NCBI RefSeq assembly: GCF_016925495.1
Contig: NZ_CP070491.1
Coordinates: 806,001 to 870,000, forward strand
Length of the DNA: 64,000 nt
DNA from: Methylococcus sp. EFPC2
GTDB taxonomy: Bacteria; Pseudomonadota; Gammaproteobacteria; Methylococcales; Methylococcaceae
Direction: 5' to 3'
Of the stretch, positions 50,861-58,840 are shown piece after piece. Numbering within the stretch: the first letter of the stretch is position 1; the number at the start of each line of letters is the position of its first letter. Made by a program: the position numbers and the translations under genes. The notes under the pieces are model-generated. The model did no database searches and was not told where the DNA came from. It saw nothing but the letters and a program-made list of their open reading frames with translations.

Positions 50861-51889
50861 ATGAAGGCCATGATACTGAGCCGTCTCGCCGGTCCGGATG
50901 AAAGTCCGTGTCCCTTGACGCTGGCGGATTGGCCTAAACCCGAACCCGAGGCGGGCGAGGTGCTGATCAAGGTGACGGTCTGCGGCGTCTGCCACACCGA
51001 ACTGGACGAAATCGAGGGTCGCACGCCGCCGCCCCAACTTCCGGTGATCTTGGGCCACCAGGCGGTAGGACGCATCGTCGCCGTCGGCTCCGGCGTCGAT
51101 AGCCGCAGGGTCGGGAACCGGGTCGGTGTGGCCTGGATCCATTCGGCCTGCGGCGTTTGCGCTTATTGCCAATCCGGCAACGAGAATTTGTGTCCGCGAT
51201 TTCTGGCCACCGGGCGCGACAGGCACGGCGGCTACGCCGAATACATGACCGCTCCGGCCGATTTCGTCTACGCCGTCCCGCCAACGCTGTCCGACCAGGA
51301 CGCCGCGCCCCTGCTGTGCGCGGGCGCCGTCGGCTACCGTTCCCTGCGGCTGACCGGCCTGGAAAACGGGCGGACACTGGGCCTCACCGGTTTCGGCGCA
51401 TCCGCCCATCTGGTTCTGATGATGGCGCGCCATCGTTATCCCGATTCCCGGGTCTTGGTGTTCGCCCGCAGCCCGGAGGAACGGGCGTTCGCCCTGGAAC
51501 TGGGCGCCAGCTGGGCCGGCGACAGCGAAGACGAGCCGCCCGAGCCCTGCGCCGCCATCATAGACACCACGCCGGTGTGGAAAACCGTGGTTTGCGCCTT
51601 GAAAAACCTAGCCCCCGGCGGGCGCCTGGTGATCAATGCGATCCGCAAACAGGAAGGCGACAAAACCGCCTTGCTGGATATCGATTATTCCGAGCACCTG
51701 TGGATGGAAAAGGAGATCAAGTCTGTCGCCAACGTCGCGCGGCGGGACGTGAGCGAGTTCCTGGCATACGCCGCCGAAATGGCTTTGCGACCCGAAGTCG
51801 AGATCTATCCGCTGGAAGACGCCAACCGGGCGTTATACGAATTGAAATCCCGCCGCATACGCGGCGCCAAGGTGTTGCAGATCGGCTAG
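50861..51889 (+). CDS. Zinc-dependent alcohol dehydrogenase (MDR family)
   Basis: 342 residues. Catalytic zinc ligands: CGVCHTELDEIEGRTP (C-x-C...H-x-E) and GHQAVGRIVAVGSGVD; structural zinc Cys are in CGVCAYCQSGNENLCP, exactly the four-Cys pattern. A Rossmann fold lies at about 170-230 (LGLTGFGASAHLVLMMARH). The family includes adhP/adhA-like and alcohol/aldehyde dehydrogenases; DYSEHLWMEKEIKSVANV near the end is the pattern of the propanol-preferring/NADP-type group. In a methanotroph it might act on aldehydes or C2-C3 alcohols, but the substrate is unknown. The ATG at 50861 is standard. Confidence 0.92.
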   Translation: MKAMILSRLAGPDESPCPLTLADWPKPEPEAGEVLIKVTVCGVCHTELDEIEGRTPPPQLPVILGHQAVGRIVAVGSGVDSRRVGNRVGVAWIHSACGVCAYCQSGNENLCPRFLATGRDRHGGYAEYMTAPADFVYAVPPTLSDQDAAPLLCAGAVGYRSLRLTGLENGRTLGLTGFGASAHLVLMMARHRYPDSRVLVFARSPEERAFALELGASWAGDSEDEPPEPCAAIIDTTPVWKTVVCALKNLAPGGRLVINAIRKQEGDKTALLDIDYSEHLWMEKEIKSVANVARRDVSEFLAYAAEMALRPEVEIYPLEDANRALYELKSRRIRGAKVLQIG

Positions 51890-52291
51890 CCGGATCGGCC
51901 TTGCCCGGAGCAGGGCAACCCCGCAGCGCTGCGGCCGGCATGAACTATCCACGCCGCCGTTGATGACCGAACCTCATGTCGCTGCCGTAGCGGCTACTCT
52001 GGATCGATTTTGAGCGTGTCGTCTGTTCCACTCAGACATAAGCCGTCGACTTCGCGGAGTCTCACCAGATGAACGCCTCCCTGATCGCGTGTACCGCCAT
52101 TCGCACGGCGATCTTGCAACCGATAGGGCAGGATCTTGCGCACGTGAGTATTACCTCGAACCGGGCTCTTCCGACGCATGCGCTGGACCATGCCCAGGCG
52201 ACGACTTGGTTGCCGCCGCCGCGCGCGCGTATCATTCATTCCTGATCCCGTAAGGCACCCCGAGAAAAACAACAAGCAATGGAGGTCCGCC
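51890..52291. other. 402 bp region upstream of hypX
   Basis: No gene with family character. A 101-codon minus-strand frame (51994-52299) contains Arg-rich shadow-like sequence with a last part REVDGLCLSGTDDTLKIDPE that looks protein-like, but it has no ribosome site and overlaps the hypX start, so it is not called. No strong promoter or terminator was found. Confidence 0.4.
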
Positions 52292-54088
52292 ATGCGCATC
52301 CTGTTACTTTCCAGCGCTTATAACAGCCTGACTCAGCACGCCCATGTCGAACTCAAGGCTTTGGGCCATTGGGTCGGCGTGGCGGTCGGCACCACCGCGG
52401 ATGCCATGCGCGAGGCCGTGCATCAATTCCAGCCCGAGTTGGTGCTGTGTCCGATGCTGGCGCATGTGATTCCCCGCGATCTCTGGGAACGGTATACCTT
52501 CATCATCCTCCATCCGGGCATCGTCGGTGATCGCGGCGGCAATTCCCTCGACTGGGCGATACTGAATGAAGAACCGGAATGGGGGGTGACCGCGGTGGAG
52601 GCGGCGGAACACGTGGACTCCGGTCCCATTTGGGCGACCTACGAGTTCAAGATGCGGGCGGCGAGCAAGAGCAGCATCTATCGTGACGAACTCACCCGCG
52701 CGGCGGTCAAGGCCATGCTGGTCGCCGTGCGGCGCTTCGAGAGCGGCCTCTTCGTGCCGGCGCCGCTCGACTATTCGCGACCGGCCGTGCGCGGGCGCTA
52801 TCGTCCCTTCGTCAAACCCGAGGAGAGGGAGGTCGACTGGAAATGCGATGGGGTGGCGACCATCCTCAGAAAAATCCGTTCCGGCGATGGCGCTCCCGGC
52901 GTACTCGACGACATCGGCGGCATGCCGGTCTATCTCTACGGCGCCCATGAGGAAGGTACGCTGGTCGGCAAGCCCGGTGAAATCATCGCCACGCGGCATG
53001 GCGCCATCTGCCGGGCGGCGGTCGACGGCGCGGTCTGGATCTCCCACCTTAAAATGAAGGGATCTCAGGCGAGCGAATATTTCAAGCTTCCGTCCGCCAT
53101 GGTCGTGGCCGAGCAACTGCGAGGCGTCCCCGAGGTTCCCTTATCCATCCACGCCGAGCCGCGCGGCGCGACTTATCGCGATGTCTGGTACGAGGAGCAC
53201 AACGACGTCGGCTACGTCAATTTCCGTTTTTACAACGGCGCGATGGGAACCGATCATTGCCGTCGATTGGAACAGGCGGTCCAGTACGCCAGCAAGCGTC
53301 CCACCAAGGTGATCGTGCTGTTCGGCGGGCAGGATTTCTGGTCCAACGGCATACACCTTAATCTCATCGAGGCGGCGGACGACCCGGCCCAGGAGTCCTG
53401 GGAAAACATCAATGCCATGGACGACCTGGTGCTCAGCTTGCTGGCGGCCACCGATCACCTAACGGTCGCTGCGATGTACGGCAGCGCGGGCGCCGGAGGA
53501 GTCATGCTGGCGCTGGCCGCTGACCGCGTGCTGGCACGGGAAGGCATCGTGCTGAATCCGCATTACAAGGGCATGGGAGGCTTGTACGGATCGGAATATT
53601 GGACCTACAGCCTGCCGAAACGGGTAGGGGCCGAACGCGCGTTGCAGTTGACCGAGCAATGCTTGCCGGTCAGTGTCTACGATGCCAAGACGATGGGCTT
53701 GATCGACGACATCGTGATTCAGGACGATCTGGGGCACGGTAGTTTCGAGCGGTTCAGAGACCAGATCATCCGGGTTGCGGAAAGTCTCGCGCGGGGCGAG
53801 GAGCTGGCCGCGCAGCTTGCCCGCAAGCAAGCCGAACGGGAGGCCGAGGAGCGGGTCAAGGCGTTGGCGCAGTACCGGCGCGAAGAACTGGAAGAAATGA
53901 AGCATAACTTCTGGGGGGAGGACCGGAGCTACCATCTGGCCCGTTCCGCATTCGTGCGGAAACGGCCCCGCCCCGCCCATCTCAAATGCAGCGCCGCGCT
54001 GGAAAACGCCTGCGCCAATGCACAGTGCGATGAAGCAAAACAGGCGGCACGTAACCGATGCGCGCTGGCCTCACTGGGATGGACTTGA
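52292..54088 (+). CDS. hypX: HypX/HoxX: CO-supplying hydrogenase maturation enzyme
   Basis: 598 residues from the ATG at 52292, with GGAGG at 52281-52285. The N-terminal half (about 1-270) is a formyl-tetrahydrofolate-dependent transferase (LLSSAYNSLTQHAHVELKALGH, ILHPGIVGDRGGNSLDWAI, GAVDGAVWISHLKMKG). The C-terminal half is an enoyl-CoA hydratase/isomerase fold (VIVLFGGQDFWSNGIHLNLIE, AAMYGSAGAGGVMLALAADRV). HypX in aerobic bacteria makes the CO ligand of [NiFe]-hydrogenase from formyl-CoA or formyl-THF. No other hyp or hydrogenase gene is in the window, so it is an orphan here. The last 45 residues with several Cys (LKCSAALENACANAQC) extend beyond the family and may be a metal-binding tail. 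Confidence 0.9.
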   Translation: MRILLLSSAYNSLTQHAHVELKALGHWVGVAVGTTADAMREAVHQFQPELVLCPMLAHVIPRDLWERYTFIILHPGIVGDRGGNSLDWAILNEEPEWGVTAVEAAEHVDSGPIWATYEFKMRAASKSSIYRDELTRAAVKAMLVAVRRFESGLFVPAPLDYSRPAVRGRYRPFVKPEEREVDWKCDGVATILRKIRSGDGAPGVLDDIGGMPVYLYGAHEEGTLVGKPGEIIATRHGAICRAAVDGAVWISHLKMKGSQASEYFKLPSAMVVAEQLRGVPEVPLSIHAEPRGATYRDVWYEEHNDVGYVNFRFYNGAMGTDHCRRLEQAVQYASKRPTKVIVLFGGQDFWSNGIHLNLIEAADDPAQESWENINAMDDLVLSLLAATDHLTVAAMYGSAGAGGVMLALAADRVLAREGIVLNPHYKGMGGLYGSEYWTYSLPKRVGAERALQLTEQCLPVSVYDAKTMGLIDDIVIQDDLGHGSFERFRDQIIRVAESLARGEELAAQLARKQAEREAEERVKALAQYRREELEEMKHNFWGEDRSYHLARSAFVRKRPRPAHLKCSAALENACANAQCDEAKQAARNRCALASLGWT

Positions 54089-54415
54089 AGCGTCGGTTGT
54101 CGGGAGGCACTGATTTCTCACTCATGATGCTGTGCCTCGCGCAACTGGCGGCTTCGTATGGGGGAGGGAGCCAACCGCGGTCATGGAAACAAATATTGAC
54201 GTCGACATAAGCTTTTCGAGTCAGGTTGGCGTAGCATGGAACCATAGGTGGGGGATCATGTCCTATCGCCGACAATAACAATCCGCGCATACCGAAACTC
54301 CGGCAGCTTTCGCCTCCGTACAAGCACGTTTTTTACGCTCCCCGCACGACTACGCCGCATCCTGCGCAGTCGTGTTTCTTAAGCTCTCTTGAAATCCAAT
54401 CCGGCAGGCTAACCC
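54089..54415. other. 327 bp intergenic region
   Basis: No coding pattern. The region contains TTGACGTCGACATAAG around 54194-54209 with nested palindromes (GACGTC, GTCGAC), and T-rich tracts near 54290-54385 toward the desaturase start at 54416. No -10/-35 pair could be fixed. Confidence 0.4.
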
Positions 54416-55597
54416 ATGCAAAATGGTTTACTGAATTTATCCGTCTGGGAACTCGTCGTCGCGGGTCTGGTGATGACCCATATCACCATCGCGAGCGTGA
54501 CCATCTTTTTACACAGGCATCAAGCGCATAGGGCGCTGGACCTGCACCCCGTCGTAAGCCATTTCTTCCGCTTCTGGCTGTGGCTCACCACCGGCATGAA
54601 CACAAGGGAATGGGTGGCGATACACCGCAAGCATCACGCCAAATGCGAGACGCCGGACGACCCTCACAGCCCGCAGGTCTACGGCATCCGCAAGGTCATG
54701 CTGGAAGGCGCGGAGCTTTATCGGCGAGAGGCCAGCGATGCGGAGACGCTGGAGCAGTTCGGCGTGGGCACTCCGGCCGACTGGGTGGAACGCCGGATTT
54801 ACTCGCGCTTCCAGTATCTCGGACTAGTCCTCATGCTGGCGGCCGATCTGGCCTTGTTCGGCGTGCTCGGCTTGACGATCTGGGCCGTTCAGATGATCTG
54901 GATACCTTTCTGGGCCGCCGGCGTGATCAATGGCTTGGGCCACTATTCCGGTTACCGCAATTTCGAAACCCGGGATGCGGCTACCAACATCTCGCCCTTG
55001 GGCATACTCATCGGGGGCGAGGAACTGCACAACAACCACCACGCTTATCCGGCTTCCGCCAAGCTTTCCTATCACTGGTGGGAGTTCGATATCGGCTGGT
55101 TCTACATCCGCAGCCTGGAGTTGGTCCGCCTCGCCCGCGTCAAGCGCTGCGCGCCCAAATTCAGGATCGAGTGGAACAAGGCCGTGCCCGACTATGAAAC
55201 GGTGATGGCGATACTGCAAAATCGCGTACACATCATCACGCTCTATAGCCGGGAGGTGATCCTGCCCGTGCTGCGCGGCGAAGCCCGGACCGCCAGTGCC
55301 GAAACCCGCAGGCTGTTCAAGAAGGCACGTCCTTTGATGATCCGGGAATACCTGGCGCGCGGCGACCACCTCGGCAGCGATCTCAAATCCGCGCTGGAAG
55401 CGAGCCAGGCCTTGGCGACGGTTTATCGCTTCAAACAACAGTTGAAGGACGTATGGGGCCAGGCCTCGCTGAGTCAGGAAACGCGCCTGGAAGCCCTGCG
55501 CCTATGGTGCGAGGAGGCGGAAAAGAGCGGCATCCTATGCCTGCAAAATTTCGCGCTGATGGTGCGTGGCTATTCCCTGGTGCCGACCGCCGCCTGA
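54416..55597 (+). CDS. Membrane fatty acid desaturase (acyl-CoA/lipid delta-9 type)
   Basis: 393 residues. Three histidine boxes of the diiron site are seen: HRHQAHR (33-39), HRKHHAKC (70-77) and HNNHHAYP (205-212). Membrane helices lie at about 12-32, 46-62, 135-152 and 155-175. This is the bacterial stearoyl-CoA/lipid desaturase family that makes delta-9 monounsaturated acyl chains in an oxygen-dependent reaction. Residues 240-393 are a long helical cytosolic tail, longer than in E. coli-type desaturases, that may bind a partner. The start is ATG at 54416 without a strong GGAGG. It probably takes part in control of membrane fluidity, which matters for methanotroph internal membranes. Confidence 0.9.
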   Translation: MQNGLLNLSVWELVVAGLVMTHITIASVTIFLHRHQAHRALDLHPVVSHFFRFWLWLTTGMNTREWVAIHRKHHAKCETPDDPHSPQVYGIRKVMLEGAELYRREASDAETLEQFGVGTPADWVERRIYSRFQYLGLVLMLAADLALFGVLGLTIWAVQMIWIPFWAAGVINGLGHYSGYRNFETRDAATNISPLGILIGGEELHNNHHAYPASAKLSYHWWEFDIGWFYIRSLELVRLARVKRCAPKFRIEWNKAVPDYETVMAILQNRVHIITLYSREVILPVLRGEARTASAETRRLFKKARPLMIREYLARGDHLGSDLKSALEASQALATVYRFKQQLKDVWGQASLSQETRLEALRLWCEEAEKSGILCLQNFALMVRGYSLVPTAA

Positions 55598-55658
55598 GTT
55601 CGCCGGATCCGGCTTGGCCGAACCGTGGGAACGGTTCCGGCCGAAACCGGCGCCCTCG

Positions 55659-56222
55659 TCAACGCCTGGGCAACTGCTTGATGTAGTTGACCAGGCTCCA
55701 GATTTCCGGTGCTTGGAGCTGTGCCTTCCAACCGGGCATGAGGCCGCGGCCTTCGCCGATCTTCCAGGCCAGGTCGCCGTCGGAGTGATGGGAGGCCATA
55801 GCCTTCAGGTCGGTCGGCGGGGTTTCGAGCCCGGCGGCGGCCGGGCCGTTGCCTTCTCCCCCTACGCCATGGCAGCTGGAGCAATGGGTTTGAAACAGCG
55901 TTTCGCCCTGCTTGATGGATACTTCGTCCGCTGCGACCGGATTGCGCCGTTTCTGCGCAGCCTTCGGGGCCGACCAGTGATGTCCCGAGGCGTGATGATG
56001 ATGGGGCGCGGCTTCGGTCTGCGCATCGTGGTGATGTTCCGCCACCGTTTCGGTATGAGTATGATGTGCCGGCGCCGCTTCGGCGGGCGTGTCATGGTGG
56101 TGCGCTGTCTCTGCTTCGGTATGTGCATCGTGTTGATGTGCCGGTTCGGCCCGTGCCTGGAGGCAGATTCCGGACGCGACGATCAACAGGGGCGCTGCGA
56201 TGATGGATTTGATGAGTTTCAT
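55659..56222 (-). CDS. Histidine-rich exported c-type cytochrome
   Basis: 187 residues from the ATG at 56222. Signal peptide (KSIIAAPLLIVASGICLQARA), then a histidine-rich segment of about 57 residues with 18 His in repeated blocks (HHHD, HTEA, EAAP, HHHHASGHH). The C-terminal domain is a single-heme cytochrome c with CSSCH at about 112-116, and the Met ligand is likely M in GRGLMPGWKA. The heme domain (GETLFQTHCSSCHGVGGEG) fits the cytochrome c oxidase/c-551 type group. The His tract could bind copper, nickel or zinc; copper is interesting in a methanotroph. The gene is convergent with the desaturase and starts 65 bp after the sulfatase stop on the same strand. Confidence 0.85.
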   Translation of the reverse strand: MKLIKSIIAAPLLIVASGICLQARAEPAHQHDAHTEAETAHHHDTPAEAAPAHHTHTETVAEHHHDAQTEAAPHHHHASGHHWSAPKAAQKRRNPVAADEVSIKQGETLFQTHCSSCHGVGGEGNGPAAAGLETPPTDLKAMASHHSDGDLAWKIGEGRGLMPGWKAQLQAPEIWSLVNYIKQLPRR

Positions 56223-56286
56223 AGGGGTCGGATAGGCTGCGTTTAAGATTTTAGAGCGTTCGTGGAAGCGCCGTGCTTTCAGGGCA

Positions 56287-57756
56287 TTACGGCTTGGCCG
56301 CCGCGGGTTCCGGAAGGACTTCGGCATTCCAGGCCTCCCAAGCGGCGCTGAGGCGTTGCAGATCGCCGGGGCGTTGGTCCTTCAGGTTGGCCTGTTCTCG
56401 TACGTCCCTGGACAGATCGAACAGAAATTCCGTTCCGCGCGCGGCAAGTCCGCCCGGTATTTGTGCCTGCTCGGGTCGGGCCAGCTTGATGTATTTCAGG
56501 TCGCCTATGCGCGCCGCGTGTTGGCCGTGGATGCGCCAGAACAGGGCGCGCTCTAGGGGTTTTGCGGCCGAGCCGGCTTGAGCGAGATAAGGTAACAGAT
56601 CGATGCCGTCCAGCGGATAGTCGTGATGAGGGGACACGCCGGCGACGGCCAGCAGACTCGCCGTCCAGTCGAAGGTGGCGGCGACTTGATGGCTGATCCG
56701 GTCAGCCGGCAACCGCCCGGGAAAACGCACGATGGCCGGTACCCGGTTGCTGCCCTCGTATACGCCGCCCTTGCTGCCCACGAAGGGCCAGATTTGCGAA
56801 AACCGTTCGCCGCCGTTGTCGCTGGTGAACACCACAAGGGTATCATCGGCCAGTCCGAGACTATCCAAGGTTGCGAGCACTTCGCCCACACCGGTATCGA
56901 GTGAGCGGACCATTTCTCCATAGGTTTCGATGGATCCGCCGTCATAGTGGAACAGGCTTTTCAGTCTGCGGCTGACCGCATCGTCCCCGGGCCCTTCCCA
57001 GGGCCAGTGCGGCGCCGTGTAGTGCAGGCTGAGATAAAACGGGTCTTTCGAACGCGATGCTTTGCCAAGAAATTCGATGGCCCGCCGGGTGATGAGATCG
57101 GTGATGTATCCGGTCCGCTCCACCGGCGTCTCGTCCTCCCACAGATCGGCCTCGCCGCTGCCATCCTTGTGGGTGAAGTAGTCGACGGCACCGCTGAAGA
57201 TGCCGAAAAAGTGATCGAAGCCGCTCTTCAGTGGGCTGAAGGTCGGTAGATAACCCGAGTGCCACTTGCCGACCAGCGCGGTCTCATAGCCCCCGGCCTT
57301 TAGCAAGGAGGCAATCGTGGGATGGTCGGGTGGCAGCCCCAACCGGTCCAACTGGCCCCGTTCCCGCAACTGCTTGCGGTTGCCCAGCGGCTCCTGCAAC
57401 CCGATCGGCAAGCGCTGCTGATAACGGCCGGTCAGGTAGGCGATGCGGGTCGGGGTGCAGACCGACGAATTCGAATAGGCCTGGGTCAGCCGCACACCTT
57501 GCGTGGCGAGCTTGTCGATGTTGGGAGTGGCGTAGTCGGTGCGTCCGTAGATGCTCAAATCACCCCAGCCCAGATCGTCGGCGAGGATAAACACGATGTT
57601 GGGAGGCCGCGCGGAACGTCTTGTCGCTCCTGCTCCTGCGGCCTCCCGGTCGGCGTTCCGTACGGTCCCACAACCGGATAAGCCGCTCAGTCCCGCCGCC
57701 GTACCTGCCACCGTCCAGCCCAAAAAGCCGCGCCGGGTGATCTTGAGTTCGCTCAT
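56287..57756 (-). CDS. Tat-exported lipoprotein sulfatase
   Basis: 489 residues. A twin-Arg motif (TRRGFLGW, 7-14) with a lipobox-like LSGCG (26-30) suggests Tat export with a lipid anchor. The alkaline-phosphatase fold begins with PNIVFILADDLGWGDLSIYG (metal Asp residues 60-61), and the formylglycine motif is SVCTPTRIAYLTGR with C100 as the residue to be oxidised (the family often has C-x-P-S-R; Thr is permitted). GFDHFFGIFSGAVDYFTH, STLHYTAPHWPWEGP-like and VVFTSDNGGERF complete the pattern. It hydrolyses sulfate esters, possibly of surface polysaccharides. A sulfatase-modifying enzyme was not seen nearby. It starts 65 bp upstream of the cytochrome gene in the same direction. Confidence 0.9.
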   Translation of the reverse strand: MSELKITRRGFLGWTVAGTAAGLSGLSGCGTVRNADREAAGAGATRRSARPPNIVFILADDLGWGDLSIYGRTDYATPNIDKLATQGVRLTQAYSNSSVCTPTRIAYLTGRYQQRLPIGLQEPLGNRKQLRERGQLDRLGLPPDHPTIASLLKAGGYETALVGKWHSGYLPTFSPLKSGFDHFFGIFSGAVDYFTHKDGSGEADLWEDETPVERTGYITDLITRRAIEFLGKASRSKDPFYLSLHYTAPHWPWEGPGDDAVSRRLKSLFHYDGGSIETYGEMVRSLDTGVGEVLATLDSLGLADDTLVVFTSDNGGERFSQIWPFVGSKGGVYEGSNRVPAIVRFPGRLPADRISHQVAATFDWTASLLAVAGVSPHHDYPLDGIDLLPYLAQAGSAAKPLERALFWRIHGQHAARIGDLKYIKLARPEQAQIPGGLAARGTEFLFDLSRDVREQANLKDQRPGDLQRLSAAWEAWNAEVLPEPAAAKP

Positions 57757-58130
57757 GTCATTTCTCTAGGAATTACGGGTCATGGAGGCTGCAATGCCGT
57801 TGCGGATGTGAGGGAGCTGGACGAAACGGCATGGTGAGTTTTGGCGGGCGTGCCAAAGCGGGGAGTACGCACCGGGAGCCTGACAGCACATTGCCTGCCA
57901 CCGCATAAGGCATTGAATTTCCCGCTTATGAAATTACGCCATGGGGAAATCTTGTTGCTGAGGCAGAACCGGCTGCTGCCGGGGTATTGCCTGAGCAACA
58001 GTTGCTCCATTGCGTGGTAAAGCAGCCGACCTGGCCGTATCATGCGCCTGAGCCCATCGGACAGAACAAGGCCGCCAAACAGCTGGGCGAGTATTTTCCC
58101 GAACTAGCAGTCATAGCAGGAGACACGAAA
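57757..58130. other. 374 bp intergenic region
   Basis: Between the divergent sulfatase and Lys/Ala-rich protein genes. An open frame runs through the right part (from 57987) into the next gene, but it lacks signal character and its ribosome site is absent. No terminator or promoter was convincing. Confidence 0.4.
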
Positions 58131-58568
58131 ATGAAAACACGGTTTTGGGTTTTATCCGTATTGGTATTGTCTTCCTTGTCAGGCGGGGTGCTCGCCGCTG
58201 ATCCACCCTCGTTGGGCAATCAACTCGAGGGGATAGGCAAGAAGGCGGCCGAAGATGCCGTCAAGTCCGCCACGCCCGATGAGGTGAAACAAGGCGTGAA
58301 GGCGGTCGACGAAACGGCGCGCAAGGCCAAGGCAACCAAGGACGCGGTGCAGAATGCTCCCGCCGCAATCAAGGAAGAGGCGCGCGGCACGGCGGAAAAA
58401 GCCGTCAAGGATGTCGTCCCGGAAGGGACCAAAGAGACTGTGAAAGCGGCGGAGGAAAGTGCCGAAAAAGTCCGCAAAGCGCCGAAGGAGGCTGGCAAGG
58501 CGGCGAAGTCCGCCAAGGGCAAGGCAAAAAAAGGCATAGTCGACGGGGCGAAATCTTTGCTGCCCTGA
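58131..58568 (+). CDS. Lys/Ala-rich exported helical protein
   Basis: 145 residues from the ATG at 58131, with AGCAGGAGA at 58115-58123. Signal peptide (WVLSVLVLSSLSGGVLAA). The mature part is dominated by Lys, Ala, Glu and Val in an 11-residue-like rhythm (ETARKAKATKDAVQNAP, AEKAVKDVVPEGTKETVKAA, EESAEKVRKAPKEAGKAAK), like late-embryogenesis or apolipoprotein-type amphipathic helices. Such proteins often bind membranes or protect under stress; the function here is unknown. A strong stem-loop (58675-58711) follows after the stop. The longer frame from 57987 adds residues without a signal-like start. Confidence 0.65.
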   Translation: MKTRFWVLSVLVLSSLSGGVLAADPPSLGNQLEGIGKKAAEDAVKSATPDEVKQGVKAVDETARKAKATKDAVQNAPAAIKEEARGTAEKAVKDVVPEGTKETVKAAEESAEKVRKAPKEAGKAAKSAKGKAKKGIVDGAKSLLP

Positions 58569-58674
58569 GCTCCGCTCGACTTCGTAACGATATCCTCAGG
58601 CCTTGAGGGCACGGCCGCGTAGGCGAGGCGGCGTCTAAGTCCGTAAACCACCGTTCCGCGGCCCGCCCAAAAGC

Positions 58675-58711
58675 GCGGCCCTGCCCATCCGGCTCAATCG
58701 GGCAGGGCCGC
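58675..58711. terminator. Strong stem-loop after the Lys/Ala-rich gene
   Basis: GCGGCCCTGCCC (58675-58686) and GGGCAGGGCCGC (58700-58711) make a perfect 12-bp stem with a 13-base loop, 107 bp after the stop codon. CTTCTTCG follows, not a T run, so it is a rather weak intrinsic terminator or an mRNA end-protecting hairpin. Confidence 0.6.
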
Positions 58712-58840
58712 TTCTTCGATGATTCCGCTTTCCAAGTACCGGGACGGGTTGCGGCAAGGCTTACTCGTCTAATTCCTCGATAGTAAAATTCAGCTTTGCC
58801 GCGAAATTTGGGCTGCCTTTGGGCAGCTTTGGAGAATGTG

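Noticed and set aside
50308-51433. Long minus-strand frames opposite the alcohol dehydrogenase and lipoprotein genes
   Set aside because: Shadow frames with Arg/Gly/Pro-rich sequence and no motifs.
51994-52299. 101-codon minus-strand frame upstream of hypX with a protein-like end (REVDGLCLSGTDDTLKIDPE)
   Set aside because: Arg-rich rest, no ribosome site, overlaps the hypX ribosome site; could be a decayed fragment but unsupported.
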